A DNA stretch of 64,000 bases from Micavibrio_C sp965231165 (GCA_965231165.1 OZ246421.1:62001-126000), one strand, 5' to 3'; shown: positions 35,468 to 44,446, numbered from the stretch's first letter. Numbers and translations are program-made. The notes: generated from the sequence alone by a model not told the origin.

Positions 35468-37480
35468 TTATTCAGCGATATCAGTCCAGTATTGCGTGAT
35501 ATGGCGGTAGGACAGCGGTTCGGTCATGGTGTAGAGGTCGACCGGGTTTTCGAGCGTCTGTCCGGTATCGCGTCCGAGCGGGGCGGCTTTTAATCGGGCC
35601 ACGCTATTCTGCGGGATGACGGGTACGTTGCCGATCGGCATGGTCAGTTCGAGACCGGCGTATAAATTTGTGCTGCCGCCGAAGACGTCGAGGTCGCTCT
35701 GGTCGGTGGCGGTGATAAAGCCGCGTACATTCATGCCGTGGCCGAAACGCTGATTGAGGGCGAGGGTGCCGCCGATATCTTCGTTCAGGTAACGCCCGAT
35801 GCGGGCCTCTGCCGTCATGTCGGTTTCAGGAAATTCATAGTAGGCTTTCAGATGTCCGGTGAAAACGCGGTCGCCGCTTAAACCCATGTTCATCGACGTG
35901 TCGGGATCGCGCTTGAACGCGAGCCAGCCTTCGGCACCGATGGCCCATGTCGAGCGGAAAGGACGGTAAAGGATATCGCCACCGAATCCGGCGTACATTT
36001 CTTCCAGATAGCCGCCCGCGACGACAGCATGCAGGTCGGGCGTGAAACTGCGGGCGTAACCGCTGTAAAGATGTTCGACGCTTACCCGTGTTTCGGCAAA
36101 ATGGTCAACGTCGCTGCGCACGGGCAGGGCTGAGGGGGCACGGTAATTATCGAGATGGCCGAGATTGTCGGAGATATTTAAACGCAAGCCCATGCCGCCG
36201 AGTAAACCCAGACTGCTGGCGGATTGTCCCTCCAGCAACAGGCCGGTGCGGTAAAGCAAACCGTGATCTTCTTCGGATAAACTGAGCTGTTTATCAAGGA
36301 CTAGGCGCAGATCGTAATCAATGGCGATTTTGGCATCGTCGACAGGTGTCATGTTATCATCGTTTTCCGGGTTCCATTCGATATTGCGCCAAATTTCCTG
36401 CGGGCTGCCTGCCTGATGGTCGAATGTCTGTGTGATGTCGCGGCGGTTGAAGCGGATTAGCGGGCCTTTCAGACCTTTATGGGTGGGGCGCACTTCGAGG
36501 GCTTCGATGGTTTCGGCGGCGTGGTCGCTGATATGGGGTAGTGCTATGCCGATGGCATGAGGTGTGCTTAAACTATCAGGGATTTCGAGGGCGCTTTGGT
36601 TACGCAGCGTGTTGGCGCTTTGGTCATGCAGCACGGGATTATTTTGTGCGGCGCTGTCCTTTTTAAACAAGCGTCCCGGCCATTTTGACAGCGTGTTTTG
36701 CAGTGTGAGCGCGGCCATGATTTTTTCGCCGCCGACCAAGGCAGTGGACAGGCTGACCCATGGTTTGGGGCTGTAGTGAACGCCCAGTGCCCAGGGCGCG
36801 GGCGCATCGAAATTGAAAGCTGTCTTTTCTGCAAGGTATTGGTCGGCACCATATTCGGCGGAGAAGGAAAGTCCCTCTACCCACGGCGCTGTGTATTCGA
36901 TACCGGCGAACAGGCCAATTTCATCATCGGTGAACCAGTCATCGGGGCCGTTGGGTTCTTCGCCGTCAAGGTCACGGTCTTTTTTGAAATGGCCGCCGAA
37001 AACACCTAGCGGATTGCCGATATGATGCGCGCTGCCATAGCGGCCCCAGCCCAGACCGCCGCTGATATCCCAGTTTTCAAAGCGTTTTGAGGCGACGAGA
37101 TATTCGCCCGCCATGCGTTTATGACCGACGGCACCGAGCCAGCCGACGGCGATTTCCGGATGGTAAGCGCCTTCCTCAAGCAGGCGCAGTTTCATATCGA
37201 TGCCGGGGTATAGGCGCAGCGCGTCGTCATTCAGGCTGGAAACTTCTGCTGTCTGGCGGATGCCGATATAAAGCGGCTTGGCGATTTGCAGGCCGAGTGT
37301 CGCATGCATATAGGGGTCGAGTGTGCTGACGCTTGCGCGTATCGTGCCGGGTTCATCCATGCGGGCGCTCGGGTTCAGGCTGAGACCCAACGGGCCGAAG
37401 ACGGTGGTATGTCGTGCCGGGTCAGCGTGTGCCGTGGCACCCGTCAACAGGAGCAGAGTGAGTACCAGTAACAGACGCAT
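35468..37480 (-). CDS. YjbH-like outer-membrane beta-barrel protein
   Basis: A 670-residue protein with a signal peptide (LLLVLTLLLLTGATAHAD) and the YjbH/YmcA pattern: HTTVFGPLGLSLNPSARMDEPGTIRASVS at the start, many short amphipathic strands (PLYIGIRQTAE, DISGGLGWGRYGS) and a barrel-like C-terminal half. In E. coli YjbH belongs to an exopolysaccharide export locus (yjbEFGH), but no yjbEFG genes lie nearby, so the function here is open. It precedes the secreted HEIGH protein gene in the same direction and follows the DUF1304 gene by six bases. Confidence 0.8.
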   Translation of the reverse strand: MRLLLVLTLLLLTGATAHADPARHTTVFGPLGLSLNPSARMDEPGTIRASVSTLDPYMHATLGLQIAKPLYIGIRQTAEVSSLNDDALRLYPGIDMKLRLLEEGAYHPEIAVGWLGAVGHKRMAGEYLVASKRFENWDISGGLGWGRYGSAHHIGNPLGVFGGHFKKDRDLDGEEPNGPDDWFTDDEIGLFAGIEYTAPWVEGLSFSAEYGADQYLAEKTAFNFDAPAPWALGVHYSPKPWVSLSTALVGGEKIMAALTLQNTLSKWPGRLFKKDSAAQNNPVLHDQSANTLRNQSALEIPDSLSTPHAIGIALPHISDHAAETIEALEVRPTHKGLKGPLIRFNRRDITQTFDHQAGSPQEIWRNIEWNPENDDNMTPVDDAKIAIDYDLRLVLDKQLSLSEEDHGLLYRTGLLLEGQSASSLGLLGGMGLRLNISDNLGHLDNYRAPSALPVRSDVDHFAETRVSVEHLYSGYARSFTPDLHAVVAGGYLEEMYAGFGGDILYRPFRSTWAIGAEGWLAFKRDPDTSMNMGLSGDRVFTGHLKAYYEFPETDMTAEARIGRYLNEDIGGTLALNQRFGHGMNVRGFITATDQSDLDVFGGSTNLYAGLELTMPIGNVPVIPQNSVARLKAAPLGRDTGQTLENPVDLYTMTEPLSYRHITQYWTDIAE

Positions 37481-37486
37481 GTATTT

Positions 37487-37834
37487 TTAGATCAGTATGA
37501 AAAACAGGGCGATGATGGCGGGGCATGATTGAATAAAGAAAATTTTGCGGCTGACGCTGTAAGCGCCATAGAGTCCGGCGATGATGACGCAGACGAGGAA
37601 AAATATCTGGAATGTCGTGTTTGCCGTACACAGGCCGAACAGCAATCCGGCGGCGAGGAAGCCGTTATAAAGCCCCTGATTTCCAGCGAGCACTGACGTC
37701 GCGGCGGCTTTTTCGGGCGACATGTGGAATGTTTTCAGACCCAGTGGCGTTTGCCACAGAAACATCTCCAGTATCAGGAACCAGATATGGAGAAGGGCCG
37801 TCAGAGCGATCAGTCCGTTTCCGATAATATCCAT
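37487..37834 (-). CDS. DUF1304 family membrane protein
   Basis: A 115-residue protein with four membrane helices. MFLWQTPLGLKTFHMSPE and AGNQGLYNGFLAAGLLFGL are the hallmark segments of DUF1304. Its function is not known. It starts an apparent minus-strand unit with the YjbH-like gene, only six bases away. Confidence 0.88.
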   Translation of the reverse strand: MDIIGNGLIALTALLHIWFLILEMFLWQTPLGLKTFHMSPEKAAATSVLAGNQGLYNGFLAAGLLFGLCTANTTFQIFFLVCVIIAGLYGAYSVSRKIFFIQSCPAIIALFFILI

Positions 37835-37956
37835 GAGTTCCGTGCCTGAAATTGTATGTGATTCCCTATACCCTGCAATTTTAGGGTGGCGGAGGGCGGA
37901 ATCTCAAGGAAAGGCCGGAGTTTTTAAGGGTTTATCCCCTTTATATCCCCTTTTTT

Positions 37957-38030
37957 GTCATCCCGAGCGTAGCCGAGGGATCTTTTTGGGCGGATAACGG
38001 GGCAGATCCCTCGGCTACGCTCGGGATGAC
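37957..38030. repeat. 27-bp perfect inverted repeat (dispersed palindrome)
   Basis: The arms at 37957-37983 and 38004-38030 are exact 27-base complements (GTCATCCCGAGCGTAGCCGA at the outer edge) around a 20-base loop. There is no T-run, so it is not a plain terminator. A second, diverged element of the same style lies at 51852-51937. This kind of palindrome is common between genes in many alphaproteobacteria. The 286-base gap here holds only this and the infA promoter. Confidence 0.85.
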
Positions 38031-38053
38031 ATTTAAGGAATAACAAAAGCCCT

Positions 38054-38082
38054 TTGCATTTTTCAGGGCGTTCCGTTAATAA
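38054..38082 (+). promoter_or_regulatory. Candidate infA promoter
   Basis: TTGCAT at 38054-38059, a 17-base spacer and TAATAA at 38077-38082, 38 bases before the infA start codon. Confidence 0.5.
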
Positions 38083-38120
38083 GAAGGCTAATTTACTGAC
38101 ATAAAAGAGATTTTGACTAC

Positions 38121-38339
38121 ATGGCTAAAGAAGACCTTATTGAGTTCAAAGGCGTTATCAGCGAAGTGCTGCCGAACGCCATGTTCCGCGTGAAGCTTGA
38201 GAATGATCACGAGATTCTCGCGCACACGGCGGGCAAGATGCGCAAAAACCGTATCCGCGTTCTGGCGGGTGATACGGTCATCGTCGAGATGACCCCTTAC
38301 GACCTGACCAAGGGCCGGATTATCTTCCGTGAAAAATAG
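38121..38339 (+). CDS. infA: Translation initiation factor IF-1
   Basis: A 72-residue OB-fold protein that binds the A site of the 30S subunit. MAKEDLIEFKGVISEVLPNAMFRVKLENDHEILAHTAGKMRKNRIRV-type sequence is essentially invariant in the family. It is followed by maf with an overlap of 11 bases, an arrangement known from other alphaproteobacteria. Confidence 0.98.
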   Translation: MAKEDLIEFKGVISEVLPNAMFRVKLENDHEILAHTAGKMRKNRIRVLAGDTVIVEMTPYDLTKGRIIFREK

Positions 38340-38907
38340 CAGACTGATTCTGGCGTCGGCTTCACCGCGCCGCCTGGATCTCCTCAAACAGGTCGGCATC
38401 ACGCCCGATCAGATTATTCCCGCCGATATCGATGAAACACCGCTGAAGGCCGAGTTGCCGCGTGACTATGCTTTGCGCGTGGCGGTGGCCAAGGCGCAAG
38501 CGGTGGCACCGCAGGCTGCGGGTGCTTACGTTCTTTCCGCTGATACCGTGGTGGCTTGTGGCCGCCGTATTCTGCCCAAGGCCGAGAGTGAGGCCGATGC
38601 GCGTGCCTGTCTGAGCCTGCTATCGGGGCGGCGGCACCGCGTGATTAACGGCATTGCGCTGGTCACACCGGATGGCCGCATGAAAACCCGCGTCACGGAA
38701 ACCGTGGTGCAATTCAAAGGGCTGAGCCAGGACGAGATCGATACCTATATTGCCAGCGGCGAATGGCAGGGCAAGGCCGGGGGCTACGCCATTCAAGGTC
38801 AGGCGGCTGCTTTTGTGAAATTTATCAGCGGTTCGTACTCGACCGTGGTCGGGTTGTCGCTTTATGACACCATGCAGATGCTGTCCGGTTCCGGTTTCTC
38901 GCGCTAG
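38329..38907 (+). CDS. maf: Maf-family nucleotide pyrophosphatase
   Basis: Hydrolyses non-canonical nucleoside triphosphates, such as modified UTP or dTTP, and keeps them out of nucleic acids. LILASASPRRLDLLKQVGI at residues 4-22 and VLSADTVVACGRRILPK near 65-81 hold the substrate and metal residues; GYAIQGQAAAFVKFISGSYSTVVGLSL is the family C-terminal motif. The start codon is GTG, inside the end of infA. 192 residues, normal. YhdE- and YceF-type Maf enzymes differ in substrate; I do not decide between them. Confidence 0.94.
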   Translation: MKNSRLILASASPRRLDLLKQVGITPDQIIPADIDETPLKAELPRDYALRVAVAKAQAVAPQAAGAYVLSADTVVACGRRILPKAESEADARACLSLLSGRRHRVINGIALVTPDGRMKTRVTETVVQFKGLSQDEIDTYIASGEWQGKAGGYAIQGQAAAFVKFISGSYSTVVGLSLYDTMQMLSGSGFSR

Positions 38908-38909
38908 GC

Positions 38910-40112
38910 CTATCGGGCCTCTTCAAACCCCGGTGGGGTGTGTTGCCAGGGGTAGCTGTCTTTGGCCATGTCGTAGCCGACCTGATAAAGCGCGCGCATG
39001 TAATTGGTGTCGAATTCCTCTTTATGTTCAAAATTGAAGCTCGATGGAATATAGGCGAGATTATATGACACATTGTCGCGCTGCGTTGTCGTGTATATTC
39101 TGAACAAATCCCCCAGACCTTGCGTGTGAATTAAAGAAGAGATGGCGCGTCCGGCTATCGATGTGATCCGGCGTTCGGTGTTGCTCCATTCAGGATCAAG
39201 GCGGCTGTTTCGGATGAGATACAGATTTCTTTCCCGATTGAATTGATGCTCATTGCCGAATTTTTCGAGGTGCAGCGTTGGCGGGTATGCAAATATCTGG
39301 GCCGTGGCGCCGCCATCCACATGCATTTCCTGATATTTCTTATTGCCCGCGACCACGTCGATCATCACAGGCGGGAAACCCGCCGGGATGGCGGCGGAGG
39401 CGATGATAATCGAGCGAAACAGTTCCAGTGACCGGGGGTGTTTGCTGGCGGCGATTTTGGTCATGTTCCAGATAATGCCCTGCCTTGCATCCAGATCAGT
39501 GGTTCCGACCAGAAGCAATCTGCCCTTTTTATACTCTGCTGCAATATTATTCAGCAGTTCGGGCGTAATTTCCTTTTCTACTTTTTTCCAAAGAGGGCTG
39601 TTGTCCGCCATGGCGTCACTGAAGAATGCCGTCAGTATGGAGCGTGGGATAAGGATGTCTTTTGGTGCGGTCTCGGTATAAAAATCCTTCAAACGGTCAT
39701 CATATTTGGGGCCGAGAAAGGCAAACGGGGCGATAATGGCACCGGTGCTGACGCCTGTTACCAATTTGAATTCGGGACGGGTGCCGGAAGCTGTCCAGCC
39801 ATTCAGCAAACCTGCCGCAAAGGCACCATTGTCGCCGCCACCCGATACGGCCAGAAAGTTCGCGGGCGGCAATTCCCCTGTTAAACCGTTTGCGGCGCGA
39901 TAAGCAAGTTCACGCTCTGCTGACGCTACGGCTTCATCCTGCATGGCTTTTGCCGCCTCTTCCGTGCCTGCGCGGTGGCGAATATCCTCAAGGCCGGGAA
40001 TTCCGGCTGTTTGTTGTTGGGCTTGCGGTACGGCATCCAGTCTGCCGACCGAGGCGCAGCCGCCCGCGCACAGAAAAACAATGACGAGCGTAGAGATAAA
40101 TAAATTTCTCAT
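38910..40112 (-). CDS. Patatin-like phospholipase lipoprotein
   Basis: A 400-residue lipoprotein: AGGCAS places the lipidated Cys at residue 19. The patatin catalytic set is present: the oxyanion loop GGGDNG at 91-96, the nucleophile elbow GVSTG with Ser122, and the Asp of HVDGGA near residue 250. Patatins hydrolyse acyl bonds of phospholipids. Anchored in the outer membrane it could act on host, prey or own lipids; the sequence does not tell which. It converges on maf, two bases away, and has no partner in its own direction. Confidence 0.9.
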   Translation of the reverse strand: MRNLFISTLVIVFLCAGGCASVGRLDAVPQAQQQTAGIPGLEDIRHRAGTEEAAKAMQDEAVASAERELAYRAANGLTGELPPANFLAVSGGGDNGAFAAGLLNGWTASGTRPEFKLVTGVSTGAIIAPFAFLGPKYDDRLKDFYTETAPKDILIPRSILTAFFSDAMADNSPLWKKVEKEITPELLNNIAAEYKKGRLLLVGTTDLDARQGIIWNMTKIAASKHPRSLELFRSIIIASAAIPAGFPPVMIDVVAGNKKYQEMHVDGGATAQIFAYPPTLHLEKFGNEHQFNRERNLYLIRNSRLDPEWSNTERRITSIAGRAISSLIHTQGLGDLFRIYTTTQRDNVSYNLAYIPSSFNFEHKEEFDTNYMRALYQVGYDMAKDSYPWQHTPPGFEEAR

Positions 40113-40306
40113 AATTATCCCTACCGGGTTTATGACCTTTATTGTCGCTGTTCAGCTTATTCAACTAAATCCATCAACTCGTCTGACCAATGACTCTGCG
40201 GGTGCAAAAGTTCCGGCATGGACTCCGGCATGGACAAGGGCTGCAAAATCAATATGATAATAGGCTGATACTTCAAGGTTCCGGTTATCTGCGTTAGGAG
40301 TTTATT

Positions 40307-41533
40307 CTGCACGTTCTCATTGAGGAAATGGATGGCAGCCTGTGGGCGGCGGCGACGGAAAAAGGCCGCCTCGATGGGCTGGAGGTTGACCCGGTTAACG
40401 AAGAGGTGCGCTGGGGCTCGATCTATTGGGCGAAAGTGGCGCGGATCGACGCGTCGCTGGACGCGGCGTTCGTCAATCTTGATGGCGATAATATTGGCCT
40501 GCTGCATTGCGCCGATGTGCGTGTGAAGCAAAAGGACGGCACTTACAAAAAGGGCGGCGATGTCGCGATCGGCAAGCTGATCCAGCCGGGCGAAATGATC
40601 GCGGTGCAAGCCAAGGAAGGTTATCTGCCGCGCGTCGATGAGGAAAATGGCGAGCGGATAAAGGAAGATAAAAATCCCCGCATCAGCATGAATATCAACT
40701 TGCCGGGCCGTTATACGATTTTTACGCCGATGGAAAAGGAAAACCAGATTTCCCGGCGTATCCGCGACAAGAAACTGCGCAAGCAATTGCAAACCATGGT
40801 CGATGCGATGAAGGATGTGCAGGGATGTATCCTGCGTTCGGCGGCGGCGGACACGCAGACTGACATTCTTGTCCGTGAATCCAAAATTCTGGCGGAAACC
40901 TGGAAACAGGTGCAGACCTATTTTGAGGGCGATGATCCTTCGCTGATCATGCTCGGCCCTGATGCGATCCAGCGTATGCTGGGCGATCATGCGGCGCGCG
41001 CGATCACATCGATTGAGTTGACCACGATGGACCATTTCCAGCTGGTTGAGGAATGGTGCGAGGTTTATGCGCCCGATCTGGTCACGAAAATCCAGCCGGT
41101 AGAAATCGAGAGCGATGAATTGGGGCTGTTTGAATTCCACGACCTGATCGGACAGGTGGAGGAGTTATTCCAGCCTTATGCCGTATTACGCGAAGGCGGC
41201 GTGATTATCCTGCAGGAAGCGGCAGCGTTTACCGCCATCGATGTGAACAGCGGCGCCGACAAGCGCGGCAAGCTGACGGTCAACATGGATGCCGGGAAAG
41301 AGATTGCCCGTCAGTTGCGCCTGCGTAATATGGGTGGGGCGGTGGTGATCGATTTCCTGAAAATGAAGGACCAGGCGGAGCGGCAGGCCTTGCTGGATGC
41401 GCTGGGGGATTATTTCAACGAAGATCCCTGTACGGTGCAAATCCACGGGTTTACCAATCTGGGGTTCCTTGAGTTGACCCGTAGCCAGCGGACGCCAACT
41501 CTGATCGAACGCTTCCAAAATGCGGTTTCCTGA
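40307..41533 (+). CDS. rng: Ribonuclease E/G family protein, probable CTG start
   Basis: Endoribonuclease for rRNA and mRNA maturation, about 408 residues, in size an RNase G-like enzyme rather than a full RNase E. An S1-like domain (WGSIYWAKVARIDASLDAAFVNLDG) precedes the catalytic part, with AFTAIDVNSGADKRGK carrying the metal-binding Asp and VVIDFLKMKD the second one. The first ATG in frame is 40328, but it cuts off the conserved first beta strand. A TAG at 40295 limits the frame upstream, and the only sensible start before ATG is CTG 40307, with AGGAG at 40296-40300 six bases away. A terminator follows directly. Confidence 0.85.
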   Translation: MHVLIEEMDGSLWAAATEKGRLDGLEVDPVNEEVRWGSIYWAKVARIDASLDAAFVNLDGDNIGLLHCADVRVKQKDGTYKKGGDVAIGKLIQPGEMIAVQAKEGYLPRVDEENGERIKEDKNPRISMNINLPGRYTIFTPMEKENQISRRIRDKKLRKQLQTMVDAMKDVQGCILRSAAADTQTDILVRESKILAETWKQVQTYFEGDDPSLIMLGPDAIQRMLGDHAARAITSIELTTMDHFQLVEEWCEVYAPDLVTKIQPVEIESDELGLFEFHDLIGQVEELFQPYAVLREGGVIILQEAAAFTAIDVNSGADKRGKLTVNMDAGKEIARQLRLRNMGGAVVIDFLKMKDQAERQALLDALGDYFNEDPCTVQIHGFTNLGFLELTRSQRTPTLIERFQNAVS

Positions 41534-41560
41534 ATAATTTCCTTGCGATTTACGGAAAAT

Positions 41561-41595
41561 ACCATTAATGCTGCGCTGCATTAATGGTTCTTTTT
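41561..41595 (+). terminator. Intrinsic terminator after the RNase gene
   Basis: An 11-base perfect stem, ACCATTAATGC (41561-41571) and GCATTAATGGT (41578-41588), six-base loop and the tail TCTTTTT. The next start codon lies only 15 bases after it. Confidence 0.9.
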
Positions 41596-41610
41596 CAGGC
41601 GAGGCTGCGC

Positions 41611-42021
41611 ATGTCCGAATTTATCCAGATTCAATACACCACCACCATCTTAGGTGACCGGCACAGGCTGGTCCATATCGTCAAACTGGACAGGCAAGCA
41701 CTGTTTAATCTGGTGGCGGACCCTTTGCCTGTTGATGTGGAAGGCAATTTTGACCTGATCACGGCGCTGAAGGCGCGTGGTGCCGTCTCCCATGATTTCA
41801 CGGGTGATGACGGCCAGCCGGTGGCGGCCTACAGGCGTTTCACGCAGGCTTGTGGCAGTGATACCGAAGTGCTGATGACGTCGCGTTATTATCAGGATGG
41901 CCAACGGCATGAGCCTGTTGCGGGCGCGGGGGCTGTTCACGATGTCTCTCAGGAACGTGAAATTTCAGCGCATTTACCGTCTGTGTTGCATCCGTTCAGG
42001 CTGCCGACAGGACCGGCATAG
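41611..42021 (+). CDS. Hypothetical small soluble protein
   Basis: A 136-residue cytoplasmic protein of mixed alpha/beta composition that I do not recognise. It starts MSEFIQIQYTTTILGDRHRL and has no signal peptide, membrane segment or known motif. The start at ATG 41611 has GGCGAGG upstream; an in-frame ATG 41584 lies inside the terminator hairpin of the preceding gene and is unlikely. Because a terminator stands right before it, it either needs a promoter inside the RNase gene or depends on read-through. Confidence 0.55.
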   Translation: MSEFIQIQYTTTILGDRHRLVHIVKLDRQALFNLVADPLPVDVEGNFDLITALKARGAVSHDFTGDDGQPVAAYRRFTQACGSDTEVLMTSRYYQDGQRHEPVAGAGAVHDVSQEREISAHLPSVLHPFRLPTGPA

Positions 42022-42114
42022 GTTTAAAGATATGTAAACTATGACCCAGTTACATTCTTGCTGGACAAGGCTTTAGGCTTTGCTTATAAACCCTTTTACC
42101 GAATTCTTCCGGAT

Positions 42115-42190
42115 GCCCAAGTAGCTCAGTCGGTAGAGCAGACGATTGAAAATCGTCGTGTCGCTGGTTCGATTCCGGCCTTGGGCACCA
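42115..42190 (+). tRNA. tRNA-Phe (anticodon GAA)
   Basis: Complete cloverleaf: acceptor GCCCAAG/CTTGGGC, D-arm GCTC/GAGC, anticodon stem GACGA/TCGTC with loop TTGAAAA (anticodon GAA), T-arm GCTGG TTCGATT CCGGC, discriminator A and encoded CCA, 76 bases. Confidence 0.97.
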
Positions 42191-42264
42191 TTTCTCTCTT
42201 TAAAATCAAATCTCTCCTTGTCGCATTGAACCAGCGTGGTTTTTGATGGCAGGCTACGCCTGCG

Positions 42265-42294
42265 GGTTCGCTTCCGGCCTTGGGCACCATTTCT
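42265..42294 (+). repeat. Duplicated 3' end of tRNA-Phe (att-like)
   Basis: Thirty bases repeat the tRNA-Phe 3' end and the five bases after it (42166-42195) with one mismatch, 99 bases downstream. It has the form of an attachment-site duplication left by an integrated element, but only about 70 unrelated bases lie between the two copies, so any element has been lost. The 247 bases from the tRNA to the next start otherwise hold nothing I can name. Confidence 0.75.
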
Positions 42295-42437
42295 TCTTCA
42301 GTATCATCTATTTTCTGGAAGCAGTGCTGTTTGCGCTGCCACATTTCTTTTTTCAGGTTTTCGTTTGGTGCGGGCGTTTACGCGTGATAGTTTTTTCACA
42401 ACTGATAAAAATAATACTGAAAACAGGGAATACCAGC

Positions 42438-43127
42438 ATGACATCCGTAAAGAATATATTCGCTATCGTGGCGGCCAGCCTGAGTGTTGCCGTGACGGTG
42501 CCGCTGTCTGCCATAGCCATGGAAAAAGGACATCAGGGTCCCACGCAAGCGGCGATGCAGGAATTAAAGCAGGAGAATTGGGAGCCTGTGATCATCGGTG
42601 TTGTGCCGCTGAGCGAAGGTATGCCGCCAGCTGAGGAGGGTACTATTGATGAGGCGCTGCGCCCGGCCAATCCGCTGGTCATGATTTTCAATCAGAAGAC
42701 GACTGACAAATGGCGTCTGGCGGTTGTTCAAGGGGATAAATTCTCTCTGCAAGCGGATGGCGATGGTTTGAATCTCTCGCCGCTTGAAGACCAGAATGCG
42801 ATATCAATTTCTTATAAAATGCAGGCTGTGCCCATGCAGCACCCGGAATCTGCGGGTCGGTGCGGGCCGGCGGATGCAATGCACGAGCTTTTGCAAAAAA
42901 ATGGGCAAGCTGCCAGAATCGCCGATGGGGTTCAGAGCGGCGGTCAGGGCTTGATGGGTTTTTATGCGACGGCGGTTGATCAGGGTGCTCACTGGGCTGT
43001 GACGCGTACTGATACGAATAATGTGACATGCATTTTAATGATGGGTCAGGGATATCGCCTCAATCAGGAACGTTCCGAATTTACACCGTTGTGGAAACAG
43101 AACATAGCGCCGAACGCGACGTTCTAG
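42438..43127 (+). CDS. Hypothetical secreted protein
   Basis: A 229-residue exported protein with a signal peptide (MTSVKNIFAIVAASLSVAVTV, cut after AIA). The mature part has two Cys, in SAGRCGPADAMHELL and DTNNVTCILMMGQGY, that could form a disulfide, and hydrophobic strands around HWAVTRTD. I do not recognise it. ATG 42438 is chosen because it gives a clean signal peptide; the open frame upstream runs back through the tRNA repeat. A terminator shared with the convergent next gene follows. Confidence 0.7.
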   Translation: MTSVKNIFAIVAASLSVAVTVPLSAIAMEKGHQGPTQAAMQELKQENWEPVIIGVVPLSEGMPPAEEGTIDEALRPANPLVMIFNQKTTDKWRLAVVQGDKFSLQADGDGLNLSPLEDQNAISISYKMQAVPMQHPESAGRCGPADAMHELLQKNGQAARIADGVQSGGQGLMGFYATAVDQGAHWAVTRTDTNNVTCILMMGQGYRLNQERSEFTPLWKQNIAPNATF

Positions 43128-43155
43128 GGGTGCTCTTTTATTATCGGGGGAAACG

Positions 43156-43183
43156 AAAAACGGCAGCCAAGGCTGCCGTTTTT
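43156..43183. terminator. Bidirectional terminator
   Basis: AAAAACGGCAGCC (43156-43168) and GGCTGCCGTTTTT (43171-43183) are exact complements with A- and T-runs on both ends, between two convergent genes. Confidence 0.92.
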
Positions 43184-43202
43184 ATTGTGTGCGCCGATGT
43201 CC

Positions 43203-44327
43203 TTAAGGCTGTTGCGGACGCAGCAGCGGCGGTACGCTTTGCTGCTGTTGCTGGCGCAGAATTTCACCAATGATCTGTTTTGCTTTTGCGGGTGTTTCCA
43301 GCAGATTTTGTTCGTGGGTGAGGAAGGCGCCGTCCTCATCCTTACGGGATTCCCAATAGGCTTTGTAATTTTTAACGGCGTCCAGATCGGCAAGGTTGCC
43401 GGGGAAGCGTTTCAGTTTTTGTGCGATTTCGTCCTGACTATATGCTTTGAACACGGGTGCTGTGAGCGGGCGTCCGTGTTTGGCATCATCGCTCATTTTG
43501 CTGGCGATGTATCTTGCTATGTCGGGGCCGCGTGATTGTGCGATGTCTGCGCGCACAATCGGGCTTTGCAGTGTCAGCGTCACGATGTTCCGGCGGAACT
43601 GGTTGCGCTCATCTTCTGTCAGGTCGCGGTTTTGTTTTTGAGCGACGATCACTTTGGCATGCAGGTCCGATATCTCGGCAACTTGTGCAGGCATGTCTGC
43701 GTAGAATTCTTCAAGCATGGCGTTGCGGTTATTTTCAACGGCGTTTTCTGCAGCCATTATAATTGAGTCGGCAGTGGCGTTGGCCTTCAAGACTGTTTCC
43801 AGCAGCAGGACTGTCTGAAAATCCTGGTCCTGCGCGAACAGGGGTTCTCTTCCAAAGACATAGGGTGATGTGTTGGCGAAGTTCAGAGTGGCCTCTGTGA
43901 TGTAGTCCAGATCACCATTGTTGAGGTAACCTGTGAATTTTTCCGGATCAATGGCCGTTCCGGTTTGGGGGTCCAGAACGTTCACCGCGATTCCGCGCAT
44001 GGCGGGCAAGGGTGTGATCGGGGGTGGTGTCTGTGTGCTGGTGCATAGGCCGTCAAAATGGAGTTCTTCATTTTTCATGCGCGTACGGATTTCATCCCAG
44101 CCGGAATAGGATTTGAGGCTTTTGATCATCAGACCTAGCGGTTCGTCATATTTTTGTGGTGTGCGTCCGGCAGCGGCGTCTTCGAAAGGCATGCAGCTTT
44201 TGTGTAAGGTGGCACCGAATTGTGGGGTTTGGGGAGCATCGGCGGCTGTGGACATTCCGGCGGCCAGCGCGACAGTCGCGGCAGCGCCCGCAAAGGAACG
44301 GCGGAGATATTGGGAAAACGTAGGCAT
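43203..44327 (-). CDS. Hypothetical secreted protein
   Basis: A 374-residue exported protein with a signal peptide (SFAGAAATVALAAGMSTAADA). The mature part is mostly helical and hydrophilic; two Cys lie in HKSCMPF and DGLCTST, early in the chain, and the tail is Gln/Pro-rich. I see no HExxH or other catalytic motif. It resembles in style the other unassigned secreted proteins of this window but shares no clear motif with them. It is a single-gene unit that converges on its neighbour. Confidence 0.7.
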   Translation of the reverse strand: MPTFSQYLRRSFAGAAATVALAAGMSTAADAPQTPQFGATLHKSCMPFEDAAAGRTPQKYDEPLGLMIKSLKSYSGWDEIRTRMKNEELHFDGLCTSTQTPPPITPLPAMRGIAVNVLDPQTGTAIDPEKFTGYLNNGDLDYITEATLNFANTSPYVFGREPLFAQDQDFQTVLLLETVLKANATADSIIMAAENAVENNRNAMLEEFYADMPAQVAEISDLHAKVIVAQKQNRDLTEDERNQFRRNIVTLTLQSPIVRADIAQSRGPDIARYIASKMSDDAKHGRPLTAPVFKAYSQDEIAQKLKRFPGNLADLDAVKNYKAYWESRKDEDGAFLTHEQNLLETPAKAKQIIGEILRQQQQQSVPPLLRPQQP

Positions 44328-44446
44328 AATGAAACCCCTGCAAAAAGTTTGTTTGATCTTTATTTGTTGCCGTCCATCTAATACGGGCTGCCGGGGGCTG
44401 GCAAATTCTTTTTACCGGATAATTGTGCCTTTTACCGTTATGGTAA

